Origin: Chitinophaga sp. YR573
GTDB lineage: Bacteria > Bacteroidota > Bacteroidia > Chitinophagales > Chitinophagaceae
Assembly: GCF_900110995.1 (NCBI RefSeq)
Contig: NZ_FOJF01000001.1
Location: forward strand, 2,249,199 to 2,313,198
DNA length: 64,000 nt
Direction of reading: 5' to 3'
Each line of letters begins with the position of its first letter. Positions within the stretch are counted from its first letter, which is position 1. Made by a program: the position numbers and the translations under genes. The notes below the pieces were generated by a model that was not told where the DNA came from, made no database searches, and saw only the letters and a program-made list of their open reading frames with translations. Shown piece after piece: positions 18,336-26,468 of the stretch.

Positions 18336-19463
18336 ATGGCAGGTATTTATCTTCATATTCCCTTTTGTAAGCAGGCTTGTTACTACTGTAACTTCCACTT
18401 TTCCACCACAAGAGAGCAACAATCCCTGCTGGTGCAGCAATTGCTGCAGGAAATGGTCCTGCAACAGGGCTATCTGGCAGGGCAATCCATCAGCAGTATC
18501 TACTTTGGTGGTGGTACACCCAGCCTTTTAACAGCAGAAGAATTAAATCTTTTGATGGATAAACTGCATTCCCTCTTCAAAATAGAAAAGAATGCAGAAA
18601 TTACCCTCGAAGCCAACCCGGACGATCTCTCTCCAGCCAAACTAAAAGAACTGTCCGCTACAGGCATCAACAGGTTAAGTATCGGTATCCAGTCTTTCCA
18701 TGAAGCAGATCTCCAATGGATGAACCGGGCACACGACAGCCGGCAGGCACTGGCCTGCATTAAAGATGCACAAGCGGCAGGTTTTAATAATCTTTCCATA
18801 GACCTGATTTACGGCGGACCTACCCTCAGCGATGAAGGCTGGCAGCAAAACGTACAACAGGCTATCGAGTTACAGGTAGCGCACCTTTCCTGTTATGCGC
18901 TTACCGTAGAACCGGGCACCGCGCTGGACCAGTTCATCAAAAAGAAGAAAATGGCCGCTGTTGATAACGAAAAAGCAGCCAGACACTTTGAACAACTCAT
19001 AAAATGGACGGCCGCGGCCGGTTACGACCATTACGAAATATCCAACCTCGCCAAACCGGGATGGCATTCCCGGCATAACAGCAGCTACTGGCAGGGACAA
19101 TCTTATCTGGGCTTAGGTCCTTCCGCCCACTCCTTTAACGGCCTTTCCCGGCAATGGAACGTGGCCAATAACGCTTTGTATATAAAAAGTCTGCAACAGG
19201 GTATTATCCCTTTTGAAAGGGAAGTACTGACCCCTACTATGATGCTCAATGAATACATTATGACATCCCTGCGCACTTCCGCGGGCTGTCACCTCTCTAC
19301 CGTACTCGAACGGTTTGGCAGGGAAAAGCAGCAACAATTACAGGATGCAGCAAAAGAATTTATTGATAAAGGCTGGATGAAAAAGGAGCAGGACATATTA
19401 ATCCTCACCAAAGAAGGCCGGCTTTTCGCGGATGGCATTGCATCAGACCTCTTTTTTGATTAA
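18336..19463 (+). CDS. hemW: Radical SAM heme chaperone HemW
   Basis: About 375 residues from the ATG at 18336. This start is chosen because MAGIYLHIPFCKQ is the standard HemW N-terminus, and the longer frame covers the promoter region. The 4Fe-4S/SAM motif is CKQACYYCNF, with the extra Cys/Phe typical of HemW-like rather than HemN enzymes. SIYFGGGTPSLL, LEANPDDL, LSIGIQSFHEADLQWMNRAH and YEISNLAKPG-like segments follow. HemW binds heme and hands it to respiratory enzymes. It was formerly misnamed coproporphyrinogen oxidase. The rich cytochrome locus in this window would need such a protein. Confidence 0.93.
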   Translation: MAGIYLHIPFCKQACYYCNFHFSTTREQQSLLVQQLLQEMVLQQGYLAGQSISSIYFGGGTPSLLTAEELNLLMDKLHSLFKIEKNAEITLEANPDDLSPAKLKELSATGINRLSIGIQSFHEADLQWMNRAHDSRQALACIKDAQAAGFNNLSIDLIYGGPTLSDEGWQQNVQQAIELQVAHLSCYALTVEPGTALDQFIKKKKMAAVDNEKAARHFEQLIKWTAAAGYDHYEISNLAKPGWHSRHNSSYWQGQSYLGLGPSAHSFNGLSRQWNVANNALYIKSLQQGIIPFEREVLTPTMMLNEYIMTSLRTSAGCHLSTVLERFGREKQQQLQDAAKEFIDKGWMKKEQDILILTKEGRLFADGIASDLFFD

Positions 19464-19497
19464 TTAACCTTTATTGTATCTATTGCCTTAAAAAGGA

Positions 19498-19647
19498 AGC
19501 CAGAGTCCCTCTGATGGCTCATTCTATCATCATTCCTTCGTCGCTCCTTCGTCATACCTATATCATTCTACCGGCATTCCTATATCCAAACGATATACCT
19601 ATGACGAAAGAATGCCGAAGGAATGAGGGTTCTATGACGAAGGGATA
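19498..19647. repeat. Inverted array of degenerate 11-bp units
   Basis: Reading in 11-bp steps gives CATTCTATCAT (19520), CATTCCTTCGT, CGCTCCTTCGT, CATACCTATAT, CATTCTACCGG and CATTCCTATAT to 19585. After a 7-bp centre the complementary units follow, ATATACCTATG (19593), ACGAAAGAATG, CCGAAGGAATG, AGGGTTCTATG and ACGAAGGGATA. Two weaker units precede at 19498 and 19509. The array lies between convergent hemW and galM and can fold into a long imperfect hairpin. The open frame across it has no recognisable product. Confidence 0.75.
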
Positions 19648-19698
19648 TAGGATTTCTATTGAAATCAATACCAGTAAGGATCCTGGAAACATCAATAA

Positions 19699-19732
19699 AA
19701 AAGGCCGGCTCTTTATGAAGAGCCGGCCTTTT
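19699..19732. terminator. Bidirectional terminator between hemW and galM
   Basis: A perfect 15-bp stem (19699-19713 and 19718-19732), GC-rich core GGCCGGCTC, loop TATG, A and T runs on the outer ends. Confidence 0.94.
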
Positions 19733-19749
19733 AAATATCATCTTAAAAA

Positions 19750-20937
19750 CTATTTCTTAACACCAAACTTGTAAACACAGGTGTGCTTGTATGTTTCTCC
19801 GGGTTTCAGTACCACTGTAGGGAAAGAATGTCCGTTTGGAGAATCCGGGAAATGTTGTGTTTCTAAACAAAACGCTCCACGGAAAGCATAGGTCTTACCT
19901 TCTTTACCGGTATCAGTACCATTCAGGAAGTTACCACCATAGAACTGAACACCCGGTTCGGTTGTCCATACTTCCAATGTACGGCCGCTTACTGGTTCCA
20001 GTACAGAAGCTGCAAGGGAAAGTTCATTACCCTTTTTATTCAGCACATAGTTATGATCATAACCATTACCGAATTTAATCTGCTGGAAGCTGGTATCACC
20101 CACTCTCTGACCGATAGCCGCAGGCGTTGTAAAGTCCATTGGAGTACCCTTTACAGCTTCCAGTTTACCCGTTGGGATCAGTGTACTGTCCACCGGTGTG
20201 AAACGGTCTGCATTAATCATCATGATATGATCATTAATATCTCCGTTACCAGCACCTTTTAAGTTAAAGAAAGAGTGATTGGTGAGGTTTATTACAGTCG
20301 CTTTATCGGTAGTAGCCTCATAATCGATCTTAAACTCGTTACTGTCTGTCAGTTCATAAGTAACGGTTATATCCAGGTTACCCGGATAACCTTCTTCACC
20401 ATCTACAGATTTGTAATGGAATTTCAATGTATGATCATTAGGTTGCTCTGCATCCCATACCACATCATTGAATCCCTTTTTACCGCCATGCAGGTGATTA
20501 ACCCCGTTGTTCACAGCCAGTGAATATTCTTTACCGTCCAGTTTGAACTTGCCTTTAGCAATACGGTTACCATAACGGCCCACGATACCGCCATAATATC
20601 TTTCTTTGGTGCTGACATATTTTGCAATATTATCATACCCCAGTTCCACATCAGCCAGTACTCCTTCTTTATCAGGAGCCAGCAAACCTACTATCTTGAT
20701 ACCGTAATTTGTAACAGCAGCCTGTACCCCGCCTTTACCTTTCAGGTAATACAGTTTAACCGGTTTGCCGTCAATGGTGCTGTCAAACTTTGCAGCTGGT
20801 ATCTGTGCCTCTATTGAAAGGCTCTCTTGTTTGGTACTCATACTATCTACGGAATTATTGTTGGTTTTTGTACCAGACTGGCAGGCGCTCAAACTTACAG
20901 CGGCCGCCACGGTTAATAGTGGAATAACATTTTTCAT
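19750..20937 (-). CDS. galM: Galactose mutarotase (aldose 1-epimerase), lipoprotein
   Basis: About 395 residues from the ATG at 20937, chosen because MKNVIPLLTVAAAVSLSAC is a clean lipoprotein signal with lipobox Cys. The frame extends further upstream but into non-conserved sequence. Catalytic features of the family are visible: VTNYGIKIVGLLAPD, GGIVGRYGNRIAKGKFKLDG, NNGVNHLHGGKKGF, VINLTNHSFFNLKG, and the late acid region FCLETQHFPDSPN with HTCVYKFG at the end. It interconverts alpha and beta anomers of aldoses, here probably in the periplasm, as expected for a polysaccharide-degrading bacterium. Confidence 0.93.
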   Translation of the reverse strand: MKNVIPLLTVAAAVSLSACQSGTKTNNNSVDSMSTKQESLSIEAQIPAAKFDSTIDGKPVKLYYLKGKGGVQAAVTNYGIKIVGLLAPDKEGVLADVELGYDNIAKYVSTKERYYGGIVGRYGNRIAKGKFKLDGKEYSLAVNNGVNHLHGGKKGFNDVVWDAEQPNDHTLKFHYKSVDGEEGYPGNLDITVTYELTDSNEFKIDYEATTDKATVINLTNHSFFNLKGAGNGDINDHIMMINADRFTPVDSTLIPTGKLEAVKGTPMDFTTPAAIGQRVGDTSFQQIKFGNGYDHNYVLNKKGNELSLAASVLEPVSGRTLEVWTTEPGVQFYGGNFLNGTDTGKEGKTYAFRGAFCLETQHFPDSPNGHSFPTVVLKPGETYKHTCVYKFGVKK

Positions 20938-20989
20938 AATTGTTGGAATATTATAAGGGTACAATATACGCTTTTCATAGAAAACGAAA

Positions 20990-21017
20990 AAAGGAGAAAA
21001 GTTGCCTTTTCTCCTTT
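20990..21017 (-). terminator. Terminator of the deoxyhypusine-synthase-like gene
   Basis: AAAGGAGAAAAG (20990-21001) pairs with 21006-21017 over 12 bp. On the minus strand a T-run follows. Confidence 0.85.
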
Positions 21018-21037
21018 CAAATAAGTAACCAAAAGTC

Positions 21038-22012
21038 TTACCAGCCCAGCAGGTAAGCAAATATTAACGGAGCTACGATAGTAGCATCTGATTCAACAAT
21101 AAACTTAGGTGTGGTAATATCCAGTTTACCCCAGGTGATCTTCTCATTAGGCACTGCTCCGGAATAAGAACCGTAAGAAGTGGTAGAGTCCGAAATCTGG
21201 CAGAAGTAACTCCAGAAAGGCACATCATGCCATTCCAGGTCCTGGTACATCATAGGCACTACGCAAATCGGGAAGTCACCTGCAATACCACCACCAATCT
21301 GGAAGAAGCCTACACCTTTACCTGCAGAATTTTTACGGTACCAGTCGGCCAGCCATATCATGTATTCGATACCGCTCTTCATGGTAGAAGGTTTTAACTC
21401 ACCTTTGATACAGTAAGAAGCAAAGATGTTACCCATGGTACTATCTTCCCATCCTGGTACGATGATAGGAATATTACGCTCTGCAGCAGCAATCATCCAG
21501 CTATTCTTAGGATCAATTTCATAATGTTCCTTCATAGCACCGCTCAGCAGCAGTTTGTACATATATTCATGAGGAAGATAACGTTCTCCTTTATCGTCAG
21601 CATCTTTCCAGATCTTATAGATATGTTCCTGGATGCGGCGGAATGCTTCTTCTTCCGGGATACAGGTATCTGTAACCCTGTTAAAACCATCCTGCAGCAG
21701 GTCCCATTCTTCCTGAGGGCTGAGATCACGGTAATGTGGCACCCTCTTATAATGGGTATGTGCTACAAGATTCATTATATCCTCTTCCAGGTTAGCACCT
21801 GTACAGGAAATAATATCCACCTTTCCCTGGCGGATCATTTCCGCGAAAGAAATACCCAACTCCGCAGTACTCATAGCACCGGCAAGAGATACCAGCATCT
21901 TTCCACCTTCCAGTAAATGTGTCTCATATCCTTTAGCAGCATCCACCAATGCAGCAGCATTGAAGTGGCGGTAGTGGTGCTGGATAAATTGAGAAATAGG
22001 CCCTTTATTCAT
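21038..22012 (-). CDS. Deoxyhypusine synthase family protein
   Basis: About 324 residues from the ATG at 22012. A TTG further upstream is rejected because the ATG is close to a good -7 box. The protein aligns by motif with eukaryotic/archaeal deoxyhypusine synthase: LVSLAGAMSTAELG, SCTGANLEEDI, NIPIIVPGWEDSTMGN, GGGIAGDFP, ISDSTTSYGSYSGA and the lysine in EKITWGKLD, which matches the catalytic Lys of the VSWGKI motif. Bacteria lack eIF5A, so the substrate must differ. A polyamine-type aminobutyl transfer (as in homospermidine synthase) is a reasonable guess. No polyamine genes are adjacent. Confidence 0.88.
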   Translation of the reverse strand: MNKGPISQFIQHHYRHFNAAALVDAAKGYETHLLEGGKMLVSLAGAMSTAELGISFAEMIRQGKVDIISCTGANLEEDIMNLVAHTHYKRVPHYRDLSPQEEWDLLQDGFNRVTDTCIPEEEAFRRIQEHIYKIWKDADDKGERYLPHEYMYKLLLSGAMKEHYEIDPKNSWMIAAAERNIPIIVPGWEDSTMGNIFASYCIKGELKPSTMKSGIEYMIWLADWYRKNSAGKGVGFFQIGGGIAGDFPICVVPMMYQDLEWHDVPFWSYFCQISDSTTSYGSYSGAVPNEKITWGKLDITTPKFIVESDATIVAPLIFAYLLGW

Positions 22013-22046
22013 GTCCGTTAAAAGTTTAAAATCCAAAACAGAGGGC

Positions 22047-22054
22047 CAAAGGTA
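22047..22054 (-). promoter_or_regulatory. Probable -7 box of the deoxyhypusine-synthase-like gene
   Basis: TACCTTTG on the minus strand, an exact TAnnTTTG match 35 bp before the ATG at 22012. Confidence 0.55.
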
Positions 22055-22162
22055 AGGAATTTGATCTGTCTCTCTTCGTTTACAGCAAGTTGATAAAAAA
22101 AAGATAGTCCATAATACCCCCTCGGTAATATGGACTACAATACAGTGGCAGGAGCTAACAGC

Positions 22163-22621
22163 TTACGCTTTCTTCATGTTTTGGTGTACAGTCAGTGAAC
22201 CGGAACTGGTAGCTTTAATCACTTTCCAGGAGGTGGCATTCTCAAGCGTAACATAATAAACGAGCGTTCCTTCAGACTGGAATTCTACTACCCAGCGAAT
22301 CTGTTCGTCAGGATAACGTTTAGCCAGTTTGTTTGCTACGATCATTGGTAACTGATCTTCCTGGATGTAACGACGTGTAGCCAACAGGTTACCATCACCA
22401 TCAAAGTATGCAGTTACACTATGTTCACGCAGCGTAAATCTGGCCATGAACGTTTTGTTGTCATCGCTGTACCACTTGATAGCAGAAGCACCTGCGAACT
22501 CTTTGTCAAGTGCCGTTTTTAATTTACTGGAAGCCTCCAGTTCTTTTGTACCTGCAAATAATAATTGTGTACTTAACAGCGCAGCTGTTAAAAATAACAC
22601 TGTCTTTTTAATGCAACTCAT
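22163..22621 (-). CDS. Hypothetical secreted protein, PepSY-like
   Basis: About 152 residues from the ATG at 22621. An earlier ATG at 22645 is also possible. A signal peptide (KKTVLFLTAALLSTQLLFAG) precedes a mature domain of about 125 residues. The domain shows two similar beta-alpha halves, FAGASAIKWYSDDNKTFMARF...YFDGDGNLLATRRYI and LAKRYPDEQIRWVVEFQSEGTLVYYVTLEN. This resembles the PepSY-like putative beta-lactamase-inhibitor fold common in Bacteroidota. The function is unknown. It lies divergent from the ACP phosphodiesterase gene. Confidence 0.7.
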   Translation of the reverse strand: MSCIKKTVLFLTAALLSTQLLFAGTKELEASSKLKTALDKEFAGASAIKWYSDDNKTFMARFTLREHSVTAYFDGDGNLLATRRYIQEDQLPMIVANKLAKRYPDEQIRWVVEFQSEGTLVYYVTLENATSWKVIKATSSGSLTVHQNMKKA

Positions 22622-22827
22622 GATTGAAAAATTAGAAGGTTTCATGGCGGAAACTTTTAAGTGTTTTATGATAACAATAATGTTTGTTTCTTAGTTTAGG
22701 CAAAGTCAAATCTTTTATCCAAACCTTACACATCAAAGACATCACTGTTATTAATAAGTTGCATGAGAAGTAAAAATGTTTCAAATCTTTACGTTAAGTA
22801 ATTGTTAAAGCCGTTAACTTCATATGC

Positions 22828-23412
22828 ATGAATTATCTCGCTCACGCATATCTGTCTTTTAATAACCCCGCATTAACCGTTGGTAATATGATTGCGGATT
22901 TTGTAAAAGGCAATCGATGGCAGGAATATGAAGAGGGCATTCAGCAAGGCATCCGCATACACAGAGCAATAGATACATTTACTGATCAGCATCCTGCAAC
23001 ACTCGCCGCAAGAGAATATTTCCAACCTTCATCCGGCAGATACAGCGCCGTATTTATAGATGTAGTATACGATCACTTCCTCGCAACAGATAACACCATC
23101 TTCACAGAAAATTCACTGGCTACATTTTCATCACAGGTATATCAGATATTAAATGATCATTATGATATTTTGCCTCCCAGGTTTCAACAGATGTTCCATT
23201 ATATGAGCACACAGAACTGGTTATATAATTACAGAACAAAAGATGGCATCTTAAAAAGTTTAAACGGAATAGTACGCCGCGCTAAATACATGGAAGGAAC
23301 AGCCGATGCTATTTTTGCTGCAATGGAAGATAATTATGATGAACTGGCTGTTCATTATCGGACATTCTTCCCCGAAATAATCACATACGTGAAAGAGTCA
23401 TTTCCGCATTAA
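22828..23412 (+). CDS. ACP phosphodiesterase family protein (DUF479)
   Basis: 194 residues. It begins MNYLAHAYLSFNNPALTVGN, the hallmark N-terminus of the AcpH/DUF479 family. GNMIADFVKG, GIRIHRAIDTFTDQHP and VFIDVVYDHFLA follow, holding the His and Asp metal ligands of this HD-like fold. E. coli AcpH removes 4'-phosphopantetheine from acyl carrier protein. Whether Bacteroidota members do the same is untested as far as I know. It is probably transcribed alone, since the next gene has its own -7 box. Confidence 0.87.
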   Translation: MNYLAHAYLSFNNPALTVGNMIADFVKGNRWQEYEEGIQQGIRIHRAIDTFTDQHPATLAAREYFQPSSGRYSAVFIDVVYDHFLATDNTIFTENSLATFSSQVYQILNDHYDILPPRFQQMFHYMSTQNWLYNYRTKDGILKSLNGIVRRAKYMEGTADAIFAAMEDNYDELAVHYRTFFPEIITYVKESFPH

Positions 23413-23423
23413 GCATTAAGTTG

Positions 23424-23431
23424 TAGGTTTG
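23424..23431 (+). promoter_or_regulatory. Probable -7 box of the DUF2911 gene
   Basis: TAGGTTTG, an exact TAnnTTTG match, lies 29 bp before the ATG at 23460. Confidence 0.5.
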
Positions 23432-23459
23432 TACCCGAACAAAGAACTGTTAGCAAACC

Positions 23460-24050
23460 ATGAAAAAACCAGTATTAATAGCGCTGCTCCTTACAGTAGG
23501 CATGCTCGTAAACGCACAAGATAAGAAGCTGCCTCCTCTTGATTCCAGTCCTATGGACATGGCGTATTACCCTGTAATGTATCCTTATGTAGTAAAAGTA
23601 AAAGGCGAACCCGGTCAGTTAGTAGCCCGCGTTATCTACAGCCGTCCGCAGAAAAAAGGAAGAAAGATCTTCGGAGATCTGGAACCCTATGGTGAAATTT
23701 ATCGCCTTGGCGCCAACGAAGCCACAGAAATTGAGTTTTACCGCGCAGTTACCATTGGTGGTAAAAACATTCCCAAAGGCAGGTATACCATGTATTCCAT
23801 CCCGGACGAGAAAAAATGGACACTCATTATTAACCGTGATACAGATATCTGGGGAGCTTTTAAGTATGATAAAAGCAAAGATGTTGTGAGGACCGACCTT
23901 CCCGTAACCACACTGGATACACCGGTAGATCCCTTTACAATGGTATTTGAAAAAGCGCCTTATGGTGCTAACCTCATTATCGCCTGGGATATTGTAAGTA
24001 TTACATTGCCGGTTAAATGGTCGGATAAAGTAGTTACAGGTAAGAAGTAA
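23460..24050 (+). CDS. DUF2911 family secreted protein
   Basis: 196 residues with an N-terminal signal peptide (ALLLTVGMLVNAQ). The mature part carries the DUF2911 core: ARVIYSRPQKKGRKIFG, EIYRLGANEATEIEFYRAVTIGGK, IPKGRYTMYSIPDEKKWTLIINRD and WGAFKYDKSKDVVR. The domain is widespread in Bacteroidota and has no known biochemical role. It probably lies in the periplasm. It ends in a strong terminator. Confidence 0.9.
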   Translation: MKKPVLIALLLTVGMLVNAQDKKLPPLDSSPMDMAYYPVMYPYVVKVKGEPGQLVARVIYSRPQKKGRKIFGDLEPYGEIYRLGANEATEIEFYRAVTIGGKNIPKGRYTMYSIPDEKKWTLIINRDTDIWGAFKYDKSKDVVRTDLPVTTLDTPVDPFTMVFEKAPYGANLIIAWDIVSITLPVKWSDKVVTGKK

Positions 24051-24054
24051 AAAA

Positions 24055-24103
24055 AAATGTGCTGATGTTATAATGAAAGTGAATCATTAGCATCAGCACA
24101 TTT
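24055..24103 (+). terminator. Terminator of the DUF2911 gene
   Basis: AAATGTGCTGATG (24055-24067) pairs perfectly with 24091-24103 over 13 bp, with a 23-nt loop. A-rich and T-containing flanks are present. Confidence 0.75.
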
Positions 24104-24112
24104 AGTAATAAA

Positions 24113-24229
24113 GGTGGTAAGAATACCGCCCACGAATTTTAACCATATCCTATGAAAAACCTTTTCAAAAGTAACAGGAATAACTGCGGGAATACTACGC
24201 TATTGGCCCAAGTCATTAAAATAGTTCGT
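24113..24229 (+). repeat. Intergenic repeat element, copy A
   Basis: The element consists of a hairpin (GGTGGTA 24113-24119 pairing with TACCGCC 24124-24130, loop AGAA), a conserved box 24135-24162 (AATTTTAACCATATC then CTATGAAAAACCT), a variable middle, and a second box AAAATAGTTCGT at 24218-24229. The same parts at the same spacing recur at 36417 and 36674. An ATG inside the box opens a 27-codon frame (24152-24235) that begins MKNL. Whether it is translated is unknown. Confidence 0.75.
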
Positions 24230-24407
24230 GAGTGATGCGAATTACTAGGTGTAGTAACATTTAATAGCGATTTCTGACAAAAAACCCGCACTCCCTGCGT
24301 ATTTCTACGTTCTGATTTACTTACGTAATTATACTTATATTAAAATTCCACTATTCATCCCTGATTTCCTTCTGCGTAATATGCTGCTGCCGGAATACCA
24401 TAATTAG

Positions 24408-24415
24408 TACCTTTG
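24408..24415 (+). promoter_or_regulatory. Probable -7 box of the cystathionine gamma-synthase gene
   Basis: TACCTTTG, an exact TAnnTTTG match, lies 34 bp before the ATG at 24449. Confidence 0.55.
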
Positions 24416-24448
24416 ACGCATTCTTCTAAAAATTAAATACTTACAGGC

Positions 24449-25588
24449 ATGAAGCTGGGAACTAAACTAATACACGCAGGCGTAGCCCCCGACCCATCTA
24501 CCGGGGCCATCATGACCCCCATTTTTCAAACTTCCACTTATGTACAAAGCGCTCCCGGCCAGCATAAAGGCTATGAATACGCCCGTACACAAAATCCTAC
24601 CCGCGATGCATTACAGAGCGCCCTCGCTGCCATAGAGAACGGTAAATTCGGTATCTCCTTCGGAAGTGGCCTTGCTGCTACAGACGGTGTAATGAAACTC
24701 CTGAACCCGGGTGATGAAGTAATTGCGTCCAATGACCTCTACGGTGGTACCTATCGCATATTCACAAAGGTTTTTGAACGCTATGGCATCAAATTCCAGT
24801 TCATTAATATGCAGGATGCACAGAACATTAAAAACTATGTAACAGCCAAAACCAGGTTGATATGGATAGAAACTCCTACCAACCCTTTGCTGAACATCAT
24901 TGATATAGCAGCTACCGCACAGATAGCCCAACAACATAATATACTCCTTGCCGTAGATAACACCTTTGCTTCCCCTTATCTCCAGAATCCACTGGACCTG
25001 GGTGCAGACATCGTAGTACACTCGGCTACCAAGTATATCGGCGGCCACAGTGATGTGGTACACGGCGCCCTTATCGTAAAAGAGGAGGAACTGGCCAAAC
25101 AACTCTACTTCATACAAAACAGCTGCGGGGCAGTTCCCGGCCCACAGGATTGTTTCCTGGTCCTCCGCGGACTCAAAACACTGCACGTACGCATGCAAAG
25201 ACATTGCGAAAACGGCGCTGCTGTAGCTAAGTTCCTGCGCCAGCATCCTAAAGTGGCCAAAGTATACTGGTGTGGCTTTGAAGACCATCCCAATCACCAT
25301 ATTGCCAAAAAACAGATGCGCGACTTCGGTGGTATGATTTCCTTCACGCTCAAAGACGATAGCCAGGAGGCAGCCTTCAAAGTACTAAGTAGTACTCATC
25401 TTTTTTCCCTGGCAGAATCACTGGGTGGAGTAGAATCACTCATAGGTCATCCTGCCAGCATGACACATGCATCTATTCCCCGCGAAGAACGTATCAGCAA
25501 CGGTCTTGTCGATTCTCTCATCCGTCTGAGCGTGGGTATAGAAGATGTTGAAGACTTGATAGCCGATCTGCAGCAAGCCATAGGATAA
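24449..25588 (+). CDS. metB: Cystathionine gamma-synthase / trans-sulfuration PLP enzyme
   Basis: 379 residues, Cys/Met metabolism PLP-dependent family. Visible signatures: GAIMTPIFQTSTYVQ, YEYARTQNPTRDALQ, FGSGLAATDGVM, ETPTNPLLNIIDI, VDNTFASPYLQNPLDLGADI, the PLP lysine in VVHSATKYIGGHSDVV, and the late SLAESLGGVESLIGHPASMTHASI. Members make cystathionine from an activated homoserine or cleave cystathionine. The two activities cannot be separated from sequence alone here, so the gene symbol is tentative. It stands alone. Confidence 0.9.
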   Translation: MKLGTKLIHAGVAPDPSTGAIMTPIFQTSTYVQSAPGQHKGYEYARTQNPTRDALQSALAAIENGKFGISFGSGLAATDGVMKLLNPGDEVIASNDLYGGTYRIFTKVFERYGIKFQFINMQDAQNIKNYVTAKTRLIWIETPTNPLLNIIDIAATAQIAQQHNILLAVDNTFASPYLQNPLDLGADIVVHSATKYIGGHSDVVHGALIVKEEELAKQLYFIQNSCGAVPGPQDCFLVLRGLKTLHVRMQRHCENGAAVAKFLRQHPKVAKVYWCGFEDHPNHHIAKKQMRDFGGMISFTLKDDSQEAAFKVLSSTHLFSLAESLGGVESLIGHPASMTHASIPREERISNGLVDSLIRLSVGIEDVEDLIADLQQAIG

Positions 25589-25680
25589 GCCATAGCAGCG
25601 GCATTTTCTTATTTATTCTGCATCTTTGCTTAATTTCAGATATAGACAGGTATGTCCTGATAAATAACCGAATATCAATT

Positions 25681-26454
25681 ATGAAATTGCAGCAACTCAA
25701 GGCCTTCTTAGACACAAAGGTGGCATACTATAACAATCCCGACTTTATAGAAGGTGATCCTGTTTGTATACCTCACCTGTTTAGTGAACTGCAGGATATT
25801 GAAATTGCAGGGCTGTTTGCTGCAGTACTGGCATGGGGCAACCGCACTACTATCATCAACAAGTGCAGGGAACTGATGCAGCATATGGATAACGCTCCAT
25901 ATGATTACATCAGGAACCACCAGCCAAAAGAACGACTCAAACTCATGCAATTCTGTCACCGTACATTTAACGGTATAGATCTGCTGTACTTTATAGAGTT
26001 CCTTCAACACTACTATGAAAATATCACCTCCCTGGAATTTGCCTTCAGTGGCCATATGACTTCCAGCGATGTGAATGTTGAAAAAGGATTGATAGGATTT
26101 CATAAAACATTCTTCTCCCTCGAACACCCGGAAAGGACCCGCAAACACATTTCAACACCAGAAAAGAACTCCGCCTGCAAACGGCTGAACATGTATCTGC
26201 GCTGGATGGTAAGAAATGATGAAAATGGCGTGGATTTTGGACTATGGAAGCACATTTCACCTTCCCAGCTCGTTTGCCCGGTAGATGTACATGTGGCAAG
26301 GGTAGCTACCAGACTTGGTCTGATACCGGAAGCGAAGTCCGATTGGCGAACAGCACTGGACCTTACAGCTCAGTTACGCCAACTGGATCCTGAAGATCCT
26401 GCCAAATACGACTTTGCACTGTTCGGCCTGGGAGTAATTGAAAAATATGTATAA
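25681..26454 (+). CDS. TIGR02757 family protein (DUF2400)
   Basis: 257 residues, all-helical in appearance. Typical family segments are YNNPDFIEGDPVCIPHLFS, IAGLFAAVLAWGNRTTIINK, CKRLNMYLRWMVRNDENGVDFGLWK, LVCPVDVHVARVATRLGL and DPAKYDFALFGLGV. The C-terminal part resembles helix-hairpin-helix DNA glycosylase folds (LDPEDPAKYDFALFGLG in the position of the Gly-Pro-Asp loop), which suggests nucleic-acid work, but no activity is established. It is followed 14 bp later by the DUF6263-like gene and may share its transcript. Confidence 0.88.
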   Translation: MKLQQLKAFLDTKVAYYNNPDFIEGDPVCIPHLFSELQDIEIAGLFAAVLAWGNRTTIINKCRELMQHMDNAPYDYIRNHQPKERLKLMQFCHRTFNGIDLLYFIEFLQHYYENITSLEFAFSGHMTSSDVNVEKGLIGFHKTFFSLEHPERTRKHISTPEKNSACKRLNMYLRWMVRNDENGVDFGLWKHISPSQLVCPVDVHVARVATRLGLIPEAKSDWRTALDLTAQLRQLDPEDPAKYDFALFGLGVIEKYV

Positions 26455-26468
26455 TAAACTATAGTGTA

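Larger units (their letters stand above)
24104..24448. other. Intergenic region upstream of the trans-sulfuration gene
   Basis: About 345 bases with no conventional gene. It holds repeat element copy A and the -7 box of the next gene. The remainder is AT-rich and shows nothing further. Confidence 0.6.

Noticed and set aside
19514..19774. 86-codon plus-strand frame between hemW and galM
   Set aside because: It is made up of the 11-bp repeat array and the terminator and runs into galM, so it is not a gene.
20937..21060. Longer N-terminus for galM
   Set aside because: The extension reaches the neighbouring gene's terminator and 3' end, and the lipoprotein signal starts cleanly at 20937.
24152..24235. 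27-codon frame (MKNL...) inside repeat copy A as a peptide gene
   Set aside because: The frame lengths differ in copies B and C and B has no ATG, so coding is not supported. Kept as part of the repeat finding.
24611..25300. 229-codon minus-strand frame opposite metB
   Set aside because: Antisense shadow of a conserved enzyme, with no recognisable fold.
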